This document shows, in pieces, positions 35,238 through 43,202 of a stretch of 44,112 bases of DNA. Under the pieces are notes generated by a model, which saw only the letters and a list, made by a program, of their open reading frames with translations, had not been told where the DNA came from and searched no databases. Origin of the DNA: Hyphomicrobium_A sp964620915 (lineage in GTDB: Bacteria > Pseudomonadota > Alphaproteobacteria > Rhizobiales > Hyphomicrobiaceae); assembly GCA_964620915.1 (NCBI GenBank), contig CAZUKP010000026.1:1-44112 (forward strand), written 5' to 3'. Positions within the stretch are counted from its first letter, which is position 1, and each line of letters opens with the position of its first letter. The translations under genes were made by a program, and so were the position numbers.

Positions 35238-35422
35238 CCGAAAACGGCGATTCCTAACCGACTAGCGGGGTGCACCCCTGATATCTGGCGCAAGGACAAA
35301 ATATCGACTTCTCTCAAAAGTCTAATAAGGCCAATAGCCAACGGTTCAAAAATGGCGCCATAGCTGTATCTTGAGTAAGGCGTCAGGCCGAACAACGAGC
35401 AATGTTGGCGGAAGGGGGAAGG

Positions 35423-37282
35423 ATGAGATCCAGCAGGCGCGGGACAATCGGGCGGTCGGGCTTGATGGCTTCGACTGTGATGCTTCTTGTCTGTTGTCCT
35501 GGGGCGAGCCTCGCAGAAGATACGCCGGCGCAGGACAAACAAACGGCCGAGCAGCCAAGCGAAGCGACTGCGCGTGTGATCCCGTCGGCGCGCCGATTCC
35601 AACCAACCTTGCCATCGATCATCGATCCCGCCGCCGAACCGCAGCTTCCGCCTGACAATGTTTCCGAGGTCGTGCAGGCGGTGCGTGAAAAGTTGAGCGC
35701 GAGCCCGAAACTCGCCCAGGACCTTGCCAAGAGTGAGGTCGAAGCTCTGCAGGCATTTTATGGTGCGAGAGGCCGTGAGGCCCTTTGGGTGAACGAAGAA
35801 GGGATTTCGGCGAATGGGCAGGCGCTCATTGCCGAATTCGGCAAGGCAGACGACTACGGTCTGAGCGCCTCCGACTACAAGGTGGCGAACAAGGAGGCTC
35901 AATCGGAGACACCTCAGTCGCGCGCACAGGTGGAACTCGATCTCAGCGCGACGGCGCTGGTCTACGCCCGGCACGTTAAGGGGGGACGTACCTCGCCGAA
36001 TGCGGTTGGCGCGCAGTTGACGTACACGCCCAAGATCATGGAGCCGCTGCAGGTCTTGAACGAGCTATCATCGGCGGACGATTCTGCCGCCTATCTTCGC
36101 TCGCTCCATCCGCAACATCCTCAATACGTGCGGCTATATGAACGGCTGAAGGAATTGAGGGGTGGAGACGGCGGCAGTGGGCCCAAGATTCCCGATGGTC
36201 CCGTATTGAAATCAGGCGTCTCACGCGCTCAGGTCACTCTGTTGCGCGAACGGCTTGGAGTTTCGGCGCCGACCGATGGATCCGCCAAGAGATTCGATGC
36301 TGCGTTGGATGAGGCGGTCAAAGCGTTTCAAAGCCGAAACGGCCTTCCTGCCGATGGTGTCGTCGGAGCTGGTACACGACGCGCTCTCAATGGTCAGGCG
36401 CCCGACAAAATCTCCAAGAAAATCGTATTGAACCTGGAGCGATGGCGCTGGCTGCCGGACAATCTCGGCGGCAAGGCCGGTCTGTATGTCTGGGCCAACA
36501 TACCCGAATTGCGCGTGCGCGCCGTCGAGGGCACTAAGACCGTATTTTCCGAAAAAGCCATCGTCGGTCAGCCGACCCACATGACACCGGTCTTTTCGGA
36601 CCAGATGGAATGGATTGAATTGCATCCCACCTGGTTCGTGCCCAACTCCATCAAGGTCAATGACATCCTCCCGAGCCTAAAGCGGCCAACCTCCACGGTG
36701 ATGGAACGCTATCACTTGAAGGTGAACTGCGGGAAGTACGGAACCAATCCCAAGACGATTGACTGGAACAAGGTAGACATCCGCAAGTGCAGCTTCTCTC
36801 AGCCCGCGGGCAAGGTGAGCGTTTTGGGAGACTTCAAGTTCAAGTTCCCCAACAAGCACTCAGTCTATATGCACGACACGCACGACCACTCCCTCTTCAA
36901 GCATGCCGACCGAACATTCAGCCATGGCTGCATTCGCGTGCAGAAGCCGCGCCAGCTTGCGGAGATCATACTTGGGCGCGACAAGGGGATGACGTCTGAA
37001 CGGATCGGCCAGATTCTTGATGGGCCCCAAACGTTGCACAAAGAGAAACTGACGACACCGGTGCCGATGCACATCACGTATTTTACCGTCCTGATTGATG
37101 ATGAGGGCAAGCTGACGACCTGGCCGGACTATTATGGCCACGATCAGCGTCTTGAAGCGGCGCTGAGCGGAGAGAGCCATAACGTCGCCGAAGCTGATGT
37201 GCCCCCCGAAAAGGTTGCGCGCAAAAAGCCAGCCCCGAAAGAGCCAACGAGTTGGTGGGGTGGGGTGTTCTCAGCCAACTAG
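35423..37282 (+). CDS. YcbB/LdtD-type murein L,D-transpeptidase
   Basis: A 619-residue periplasmic enzyme making 3-3 cross-links in peptidoglycan. A signal peptide (GLMASTVMLLVCCPGASLAE) is followed by a low-complexity linker, the N-terminal scaffold region (EVEALQAFYGARGREALWVNEEG), a peptidoglycan-binding repeat (RLGVSAPTDG ... AFQSRNGLPADGVVGAGTRRAL) and the YkuD catalytic domain. The active site is MHDTHDHSLFKHADRTFSHG followed by CIRV, with the catalytic Cys in SHGCIRV. I chose ATG 35423 because GGAAGGGGG lies 5-8 bp upstream; ATG 35402 lacks such a site. Ends with a Lys/Pro-rich tail. Confidence 0.92.
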   Translation: MRSSRRGTIGRSGLMASTVMLLVCCPGASLAEDTPAQDKQTAEQPSEATARVIPSARRFQPTLPSIIDPAAEPQLPPDNVSEVVQAVREKLSASPKLAQDLAKSEVEALQAFYGARGREALWVNEEGISANGQALIAEFGKADDYGLSASDYKVANKEAQSETPQSRAQVELDLSATALVYARHVKGGRTSPNAVGAQLTYTPKIMEPLQVLNELSSADDSAAYLRSLHPQHPQYVRLYERLKELRGGDGGSGPKIPDGPVLKSGVSRAQVTLLRERLGVSAPTDGSAKRFDAALDEAVKAFQSRNGLPADGVVGAGTRRALNGQAPDKISKKIVLNLERWRWLPDNLGGKAGLYVWANIPELRVRAVEGTKTVFSEKAIVGQPTHMTPVFSDQMEWIELHPTWFVPNSIKVNDILPSLKRPTSTVMERYHLKVNCGKYGTNPKTIDWNKVDIRKCSFSQPAGKVSVLGDFKFKFPNKHSVYMHDTHDHSLFKHADRTFSHGCIRVQKPRQLAEIILGRDKGMTSERIGQILDGPQTLHKEKLTTPVPMHITYFTVLIDDEGKLTTWPDYYGHDQRLEAALSGESHNVAEADVPPEKVARKKPAPKEPTSWWGGVFSAN

Positions 37283-37402
37283 GCAGAGCGCCGATAGTGC
37301 GGTGTTTGGTCTGCCGTGCTGTGTTTTCATGTTCAGACTTTGATGCAGCGAACCATAGTGGGGTAGACTCTTGTCGGTTGTGCACGGACAGGAAGCTGGT
37401 CG

Positions 37403-38590
37403 GTGATTGAGCGAATAAGAAGCTTGCTTGCCTCGGCGTGGACTTGGTTCCGCGGCTTGTTCGATTTCAAGCTGCCCGAACCGACAGAGGGCGGCCCGGA
37501 GCGATTTCGCAAGGCGCGCACCGCCGCCAGTATTGGATGGCGCGTCGGCGCCATCGTGCTGGTGCTCCTGTTCATTCTTTGGAATGCGAATTTCTTATGG
37601 AACGTGCTGTGGACGCGCGGTTATACGCTCGCCTATCCAGAGACGGTGCTGCGACCTTTGTCCATGGCAGTGTCCGAAGAAAACGACAATACGCAGGGAA
37701 CAGGCGCGGAGGTAAGACGCTGCGAGCGTTCGCGGATTGTTGCCGTCCAATCCTACCTCGTCGACTTTCTTGTCAATCAGAATGCGTGGGTGCCCTCAAT
37801 GCCCCAGTACAAGCTGGGTTTTTTCGGGGTCCTATCTTGGGAGGCGACGCCATTCTTCGACAACAAGGCATCGTTCCAAAGTGGGGTCTTAAGAGCGCTG
37901 AGGCGAACTTCCGTGGAGCTCGTTGACATTCTTGGTCGCGCGCGCGGCACGTCTGAGGTCGACAAAGGACTGCAGGCAGCAAGGGGCCTGCTGCAATACG
38001 ATGAGAGCACGTGGTGGTTCAATCCGTTCGACGCGCAGCGTCCGTTTGGGCCGGTCCAGCCATCACCTTTGATCTATCGTCGGGCGGTAAAGCTCTATGA
38101 CGACTACAATCAGCGCCTTGAGAAGTGCGAGGCATTGTTCGATGCCCGTGCCGACAACCTGCAGCAGTTCCTCGATCGGATTACCAATGACATCGGCTCA
38201 GCCGCCGATGCGCTTGCCACACGATCACAAGCGATGCGTTACAACGCCCCAACCCAGACCTTTGTGCCCGGCGAAGGCAACAATCGCGGTTGGTTCGACA
38301 CGCGTGCCGACAACTACTTTATGGCGGCTTCGGGCCAGATGTACGCCTACCACGGCCTCATCCAGGCTGCGCGCGTCGACTTTTCCGGTGTGATCGAGAA
38401 GCGCGACCTTGTGGATGTGTGGAACCGCATGGAAGAGCACGTCGCGGAAGCCGCCGCGCTGGCCCCGGCAATCGTGTCCAATGGCCGCGAGGACGGTCTT
38501 ATCATGCCTGCGCACCTTTCCGTCTTGGCCGCAAACATTCTGCGCGCACGGGCCAACATGACGGAGCTGCGCGATATCCTAAGGCGTTGA
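37403..38590 (+). CDS. DUF2333 family inner-membrane protein
   Basis: A 395-residue protein of the DUF2333 family, common in proteobacteria and without a known role. A single membrane helix lies near residues 48-68 (WRVGAIVLVLLFILWNANFLW). The rest is a large, probably periplasmic domain starting RGYTLAYPETVLRPL and including SQAMRYNAPTQTFVPGEGNN and WFDTRADNYFMAASGQMYAYHGL. GTG start at 37403 with GGAAG about 10 bp upstream. It follows the L,D-transpeptidase by 120 bp in the same direction; a cell-envelope role is a guess from that. Confidence 0.85.
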   Translation: MIERIRSLLASAWTWFRGLFDFKLPEPTEGGPERFRKARTAASIGWRVGAIVLVLLFILWNANFLWNVLWTRGYTLAYPETVLRPLSMAVSEENDNTQGTGAEVRRCERSRIVAVQSYLVDFLVNQNAWVPSMPQYKLGFFGVLSWEATPFFDNKASFQSGVLRALRRTSVELVDILGRARGTSEVDKGLQAARGLLQYDESTWWFNPFDAQRPFGPVQPSPLIYRRAVKLYDDYNQRLEKCEALFDARADNLQQFLDRITNDIGSAADALATRSQAMRYNAPTQTFVPGEGNNRGWFDTRADNYFMAASGQMYAYHGLIQAARVDFSGVIEKRDLVDVWNRMEEHVAEAAALAPAIVSNGREDGLIMPAHLSVLAANILRARANMTELRDILRR

Positions 38591-38674
38591 GCTTGAAATC
38601 CGTCACCCGAGTGCCAGCCAAGCAACCGTGTCTGCGAGGGCCTTTCGCCGGGTCGTTAGCCGACTCAGGAAAAG

Positions 38675-39265
38675 TCAGCCCAAGGCCTCTCGAATGAGTC
38701 GATGTAGGTCGGGGGGCAGATCCAGCGCCTCGACGGCCAGCCGGCCCTCCTCGCTCATCTTGCGCCCGGTCTTCCTGAGGATGTCGATCACCTTTGCCTC
38801 TTCATGCTTCTTGGCAAAATCGGCAAGATAGTGTTCGACAAAGACCACGCCGACGACATTCTCGAGTGCCTGGCTGTCGGGGTCCCTCTTCAGGTCCTGC
38901 TTTCGTATTAATTTTGCAACGTGCGCAATATCGTCATCGCCATAGCCGGACTTGCGCATGATGTCCGCGGTCAACGTCGCATGATGGTCGCGGCAATCCG
39001 CTCGCCAAGCGTTGTAACCGACGCGGCCTGGCGGATAGGATTCGCGAGGATTCATCCATCGACAGATATGTTGGGCGCGCGCTGCGATCTTGAGCGTTTC
39101 TGGTGCTTTGGGGTAGAGCCTGTCCAATGCCTCCGACATGCGCTGCGCGTAAAGCAGTTCCTTCGGATAGCTTCGGCCCCCGACGTTCTCTTCGCGAGGA
39201 TCTGCCGCATTGGCGGCATCGATCGCCGCTATCACGTCAGCCAACCGATCGGATTTTGCTCCCAT
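38675..39265 (-). CDS. DUF4202 family protein
   Basis: A 196-residue protein of the DUF4202 family. The conserved stretch AARAQHICRWMNPRESYPPGRVGYNAWRADCRDHHA contains His and Asp residues arranged like a metal site (HICRW, DCRDHH), followed by helices (YGDDDIAHVAKLIRKQDLKRDPDSQALENVVGVVFVEHYLADF). The order resembles HD-type all-helical hydrolases, but no activity is known to me. ATG 39265 has GAGAGA upstream; the longer frame to 39397 is rejected. It is divergent from nasT across 215 bp, which suggests a link with nitrogen metabolism. Confidence 0.83.
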   Translation of the reverse strand: MGAKSDRLADVIAAIDAANAADPREENVGGRSYPKELLYAQRMSEALDRLYPKAPETLKIAARAQHICRWMNPRESYPPGRVGYNAWRADCRDHHATLTADIMRKSGYGDDDIAHVAKLIRKQDLKRDPDSQALENVVGVVFVEHYLADFAKKHEEAKVIDILRKTGRKMSEEGRLAVEALDLPPDLHRLIREALG

Positions 39266-39480
39266 GTCTCTCTCATGCGAAACGTGAATTATAGGTTGGA
39301 AGGCTGCGCCGTTGAGTTGGAGGCAACGCTGCACTCCGGGCGCCAAACAAGATAGATGAGATATCCTGCCCGCGACACGATAAGCCAGGCAGAGCATTTA
39401 CGAACGAGTCGCCAATCTTCTTCGAAAGCAGTTTTGCCTGCCATACTTGCCGTTCTTCATATCTCTCGTCATATTGTGCG

Positions 39481-40119
39481 GTGCACAAGAGTCACCGGGG
39501 CCAAGCATTGTCTAAGCCAATCTCTAAGAGCGCGGATGTCTCACTCAAGATCCTCGTCATTGACGAGGATCCCATTCGCCGCGCGATCCTGGAGTCGGGC
39601 CTCAAGGAAGCCGGCCTCGTAAACGTCACGATGCTGGATAGCCCGTCCGGACTTGTCGAGCAGATTTATAAGCTCGATCCCGACGTGGTTCTGATCGACT
39701 TGGAAAATCCCAGCCGCGATGTGTTGGAGCAGATGTTCCAGGTCTCTCGAGCCGTGCGCAGGCCGATCGCCATGTTTGTCGACCAGAGCGACAAGGACTC
39801 GATCGACGCAGCGATCGACGCAGGCGTTAGCGCTTACATTGTCGACGGTCTCAAGAAAGAACGCGTTCGTCCGATCTTGGAGATGACGATCTCGCGGTTT
39901 CGCGCCTTTGACAAGATCCGCTCGGAACTTGAGGAGACGAAGAGTGCCTTGAAAGACAGGAAAGTGATCGAAAAGGCCAAGGGCATTCTTATGAAAAGCC
40001 GCGGGCTGGAAGAGGATGAGGCCTATGCGCTTCTACGCAAGACAGCCATGAGCCAGGGCAAACGTTTGGCAGAGGTCGCGGAGGGGCTTGTCAGCTCATT
40101 CGACCTGTTGAAGGAGTGA
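39481..40119 (+). CDS. nasT: ANTAR-domain transcription antiterminator of nitrate assimilation
   Basis: A 212-residue RNA-binding response regulator. The receiver-like domain (about residues 22-140) starts LKILVIDEDPIRRAIL and keeps an Asp at the acceptor place (VVLIDLENPS, Asp73). The C-terminal ANTAR domain shows KVIEKAKGILMKSRGLEEDEAYALLRKTAM and QGKRLAEVAEGL. NasT binds paired hairpins in nitrate operon leaders and lets polymerase pass a terminator. NasS holds it inactive without nitrate or nitrite. GTG at 39481 gives the longest protein; a TTG at 39508 is an alternative. nasS follows after 7 bp. Confidence 0.92.
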   Translation: MHKSHRGQALSKPISKSADVSLKILVIDEDPIRRAILESGLKEAGLVNVTMLDSPSGLVEQIYKLDPDVVLIDLENPSRDVLEQMFQVSRAVRRPIAMFVDQSDKDSIDAAIDAGVSAYIVDGLKKERVRPILEMTISRFRAFDKIRSELEETKSALKDRKVIEKAKGILMKSRGLEEDEAYALLRKTAMSQGKRLAEVAEGLVSSFDLLKE

Positions 40120-40126
40120 CGCTCGG

Positions 40127-41404
40127 ATGACTGAGCCAACGAGAAAACAGCCCGGAGAGCGCGAAGTCCATGCCGGGTTCATCGCACTCGCCGATTGCGC
40201 GCCGCTTATCATTGCTCGCGAACGTGGCTTCGACCGACAGCAAGGCTTCACGTTCCAACTGCATCGTGAGGCATCCTGGGCCAACATCCGCGACAAACTC
40301 GATATCGGTGCCTTCGATTGTGCCCATATGCTGGCGCCAATGCCGATCGCAGCGACGCTGGGTCTGGGCCGAACGACAAAGCCCGTCGTCGCGCCAATGT
40401 CCCTCAGCTTGAATGGCAACGCGATCACTGTCTCAAGGGCGCTCTATGCCGAGATGCGGTCAGTCGATGCTTCAGCCGCAAAAGCCGGTGGTATGGCAGC
40501 GGCCTACGCCCTGGCGGAAGTCGTGCGTCAGCTCGGTGCAGAGGGCCGCGAGCCGTTGACTCTCGGCATGGTCTATCCGTTCTCGTGCCACAACTACGAT
40601 CTCAGGTATTGGCTGGCCGCGGCAGGGATTGATCCTGATAACGATGTCAATCTCGTTGTTGTCCCGCCGCCGCTGCTTGCCGAAAGCCTCAAGGCCGGAC
40701 GCGTTGACGGTTTTTGTGTGGGCCAGCCATGGAACAGCGTGTCGGTCGGTGAGGGACACGGCGTCATCATCGCGACAAAGAGTGAGTTATGGCCGCTAAG
40801 CCCAGAAAAGGTACTGGGCGTCCGCGAAGACTGGGCGCAGAACAATGACGAGCTCCTCGGCGATATCGTGCGGGCGCTGTCGCTTGCATGCCAGTGGCTT
40901 GATGTCCCCGACCACCGTCGCGAGGCGGCCGCAATTTTGGCACGACCCCAATACGTGGGTGTTGCCGAAAGCATCATGCAAGAGCCTCTGACGGGAAACA
41001 TCGTTTGCGGCGAGGGACGACACGATGTCCACGACTCAGATTCAGTCGTCTTTTTCCGGCACGATGCCAACTTCCCCTGGCGCTCGCACGCTGTGTGGCT
41101 CATCACGCAGATGATTCGCTGGGGCCAGGCACGTGAACCCTTCGACATTCGTGCACTGGCAAACCGCGTCTACCGAAGCGACATCTACCGGCAGGCTGTC
41201 GCCGAGCTTGGGATTGACGTTCCCTCACGCGATTACAAACCGGAGGGACGCGACGCTGCAGCAAGTGCTGAATCCGAGCCGGTGCTTTCGTCGTTCTTCA
41301 GCTCCAATGCGTTTGATCCTGATGCTGCCGTCGACTATCTGCGCGCGCTGGCAATCCGGGCCCCAAGCGCGGACATCGAAGCGTTCGCTGCCGAAAACCT
41401 ATGA
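40127..41404 (+). CDS. nasS: Cytosolic nitrate sensor NasS (NrtA-like)
   Basis: A 425-residue protein related to nitrate-binding NrtA but without a signal peptide: it starts MTEPTRKQPGEREVHAGFIALADCAPLI. Shared family segments are FDCAHMLAPMPIAATLG, LNGNAITVSRALYAEM, YPFSCHNYDLRYWLAAAG, DGFCVGQPWNSVSVGEGHG and YRQAVAELGIDVPSRDYK. Loss of export plus location right after nasT identifies the sensor half of NasS-NasT, which releases NasT upon binding nitrate or nitrite. SD GGAG near the nasT stop. An alternative reading as a transporter component is unlikely. Confidence 0.9.
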   Translation: MTEPTRKQPGEREVHAGFIALADCAPLIIARERGFDRQQGFTFQLHREASWANIRDKLDIGAFDCAHMLAPMPIAATLGLGRTTKPVVAPMSLSLNGNAITVSRALYAEMRSVDASAAKAGGMAAAYALAEVVRQLGAEGREPLTLGMVYPFSCHNYDLRYWLAAAGIDPDNDVNLVVVPPPLLAESLKAGRVDGFCVGQPWNSVSVGEGHGVIIATKSELWPLSPEKVLGVREDWAQNNDELLGDIVRALSLACQWLDVPDHRREAAAILARPQYVGVAESIMQEPLTGNIVCGEGRHDVHDSDSVVFFRHDANFPWRSHAVWLITQMIRWGQAREPFDIRALANRVYRSDIYRQAVAELGIDVPSRDYKPEGRDAAASAESEPVLSSFFSSNAFDPDAAVDYLRALAIRAPSADIEAFAAENL

Positions 41405-41456
41405 GCACATTCGTCGCAGTTTCCCTGCCATTCGAATTGGCATGTGATGTTTGCAT

Positions 41457-41473
41457 TGCACAATGATTGCGCA
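41457..41473. promoter_or_regulatory. NtrC-binding-like site upstream of nrtA
   Basis: TGCACAATGATTGCGCA matches the NtrC pattern TGCAC-N7-GTGCA with one mismatch. It lies about 90 bp upstream of the sigma-54-like element, a usual enhancer distance. This would place the operon under general nitrogen control. Only one such site was noticed. Confidence 0.5.
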
Positions 41474-41548
41474 TGACCGCAAACATCCGGATACGGACTA
41501 AATCTATCAACTATCTGAAGTGAATAAGAAAAACGAGTTTCCACCGTT

Positions 41549-41564
41549 TGGCATAGTTCTTGAT
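41549..41564 (+). promoter_or_regulatory. Sigma-54-like promoter of the nitrate transport operon
   Basis: TGGCATAGTTCTTGAT fits the -24/-12 form, with GG at 41550-41551 and TTGA at the -12 place after 10 bp. Consensus would have GC where GA stands here, so one important base deviates. Transcription would begin near 41575, just before the first leader hairpin. Confidence 0.5.
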
Positions 41565-41574
41565 ACCTAAGACG

Positions 41575-41634
41575 GTGAGTGGGAGGCGTCGGTCTCCCAG
41601 ATCTCATCGCGATCCAACGACGGATTGCCAGGGC
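41575..41634 (+). promoter_or_regulatory. ANTAR-type paired-hairpin RNA leader (predicted NasT target)
   Basis: Hairpin 1 (41580-41599) is TGGGAGG-CGTCGG-TCTCCCA, seven pairs including a closing G-U, with a six-base loop. Hairpin 2 (41609-41628) is GCGATCC-AACGAC-GGATTGC, seven pairs with one G-U, and a six-base loop with A at position 1 and G at position 4, as known for ANTAR target loops. Hairpin 1's loop lacks A1/G4. The pair is followed six bases later by a terminator, the arrangement of NasT-type antitermination leaders. Confidence 0.65.
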
Positions 41635-41695
41635 AACGCTGCCTCGAAGACTGACCACCGCAAGGTGCTTGGTTTTTCGATGCAGCGTTTTTTTT
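41635..41695 (+). terminator. Intrinsic terminator in the nrtA leader
   Basis: AACGCTGC (41635-41642) pairs perfectly with GCAGCGTT (41682-41689). After one mismatch, TCGAA (41644-41648) pairs with TTCGA (41676-41680), and an inner CACC-GCAA-GGTG-like hairpin caps the structure. A run of eight T (41688-41695) ends it. The terminator stands between promoter and gene, so expression needs antitermination. Confidence 0.75.
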
Positions 41696-41729
41696 GCGCG
41701 CCCGCTGAGGCGCGAGCGAGGAGAAGAGC

Positions 41730-43154
41730 ATGACCGAGTCGCTGAAGGGTCGTTGGGGGGAGTGGTTGTCCGGGATGATTTCCCGTTATCGCGTGCGGCA
41801 TTCGCTTGCCGCGCTGCTGGCACCACTCGCCCTTTTCGCGGTTGCCGTTCCGGCTATGAGTGCTGAGCCGGAGAAGGACGTCCTCAAGTTCGGCTTCATC
41901 AAACTCACCGATATGGCACCGCTCGCCATCGCCAAGGAGAAGTTTTTCTTTGAGGACGAGGGCCTGCAAGTCGAACTTGAAGCGCAGGCCAACTGGAAGG
42001 TTCTTCTTGATCGCGTCATCACCGGCGAACTCGACGGGGCACACATGCTTGCCGGTCAGCCACTCGGCGCAACGATCGGTTACGGCACGCAGGCCGATGT
42101 CATCACGGCCTTCTCGATGGACCTCAATGGTAACGCGATCACGGTTTCCAACGCTGTTTTTGAGGAGATGAAAAAGCACTTGGAGATGGGCCCTGACGGC
42201 ACGCCCGTGCATCCCATCTCTGCCGCGGCACTCAAGCCCGTCGTCGAGCGCTACCGCTCTGAGGGCAAGCCCTTCAACATGGGCATGGTGTTTCCGGTCT
42301 CCACGCACAACTACGAGCTTCGCTACTGGCTTGCAGCCGGCGGCCTTCGTCCCGGCTTTTACTCGCCCGACAACACGGCCGGCCAAATTCAGGCTGACGT
42401 GCTGCTGTCTGTGACGCCGCCACCGCAAATGCCTTCGACGCTCGAAGCCGGCACCATTCTCGGTTACTGCGTCGGCGAGCCGTGGAACCAGGCTGCTGTT
42501 TTCAAAAAGATCGGCGTCCCCGTCGTCACCGACCACCAGATCTGGAAATACAATCCGGAGAAAGTGTTCGGCGTCACATCGAAGTGGGCTCAGGAGAATC
42601 CCAACACGCATCTCGCCGTCGTCAAAGCGCTCATCCGGGCAGGCAAGTGGCTTGATGACCCCGCCAATCGGACGGAAGCGGTCAAGATCCTTTCGGATTC
42701 GAACTACGTCGGTGCGGACGAGGAAGTCATCGCCAATTCGATGACGGGCTCTTTCGAGTACGAGAAGGGTGACAAGCGCCCCGCGCCCGACTTCAACGTC
42801 TTCTTCAAGCACTTTGCAACCTACCCCTACTACTCCGATGCCATCTGGTACCTGACGCAGATGCGGCGCTGGGGGCAGATTGCCGATCCCAAGGCGGACG
42901 GCTGGTACACGGACGTCGCCAAGAAGGTCTACCGGCCCGACATCTACATGCAGGCTGCCGAAGAGCTGATCGCCGACGGCAATGCCACGAAGGAAGACTT
43001 TCCCTTTGGCACCGACGGCTTCAAAGCGCCGACGGCCGAGTTCATCGACGGCATCGAGTACGACGGCAAGAAGCCGAATGAGTACCTGTCGAAATTCCCG
43101 ATTGGTCTGAAGGACAAGCAGAAGGTTGCAGGCAACGAAGTCGTCGGCGGTTAA
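41730..43154 (+). CDS. nrtA: Nitrate ABC transporter substrate-binding protein
   Basis: A 474-residue CmpA/NrtA-family protein that binds nitrate (or nitrite) outside the inner membrane. The N-terminus carries an export signal after a 20-residue lead (HSLAALLAPLALFAVAVPAMSA), then FGFIKLTDMAPLAIAKEKFFF, GAHMLAGQPLGATIGYG, LNGNAITVSNAVFEEM, FPVSTHNYELRYWLAAGG and GYCVGEPWNQAAVF. It is clearly related to nasS but keeps the signal. ATG 41730 is preceded by GAGGAGAAG. nrtB follows after 48 bp. A homologous bicarbonate or cyanate use is less likely given nasST upstream. Confidence 0.92.
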   Translation: MTESLKGRWGEWLSGMISRYRVRHSLAALLAPLALFAVAVPAMSAEPEKDVLKFGFIKLTDMAPLAIAKEKFFFEDEGLQVELEAQANWKVLLDRVITGELDGAHMLAGQPLGATIGYGTQADVITAFSMDLNGNAITVSNAVFEEMKKHLEMGPDGTPVHPISAAALKPVVERYRSEGKPFNMGMVFPVSTHNYELRYWLAAGGLRPGFYSPDNTAGQIQADVLLSVTPPPQMPSTLEAGTILGYCVGEPWNQAAVFKKIGVPVVTDHQIWKYNPEKVFGVTSKWAQENPNTHLAVVKALIRAGKWLDDPANRTEAVKILSDSNYVGADEEVIANSMTGSFEYEKGDKRPAPDFNVFFKHFATYPYYSDAIWYLTQMRRWGQIADPKADGWYTDVAKKVYRPDIYMQAAEELIADGNATKEDFPFGTDGFKAPTAEFIDGIEYDGKKPNEYLSKFPIGLKDKQKVAGNEVVGG

Positions 43155-43202
43155 GCCGCCGGCCCCAAAGCCCGCGACATCAGGGAACAAGGACATCTGA
43201 TC

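Larger units (their letters stand above)
41405..41729. other. Intergenic regulatory region and leader between nasS and nrtA
   Basis: 325 bp packed with control elements. From left to right they are an NtrC-like site (41457-41473), a sigma-54-like promoter (41549-41564), a presumed transcript start near 41575, two hexaloop hairpins (41580-41599 and 41609-41628), an intrinsic terminator (41635-41695), and a GAGGAG ribosome site before the nrtA ATG. No protein-coding gene was seen. Confidence 0.7.

Noticed and set aside
37283..37340. GGCAGA/TCTGCC arms after the L,D-transpeptidase gene as terminator
   Set aside because: The loop is long and the T run weak and distant; not convincing by eye.
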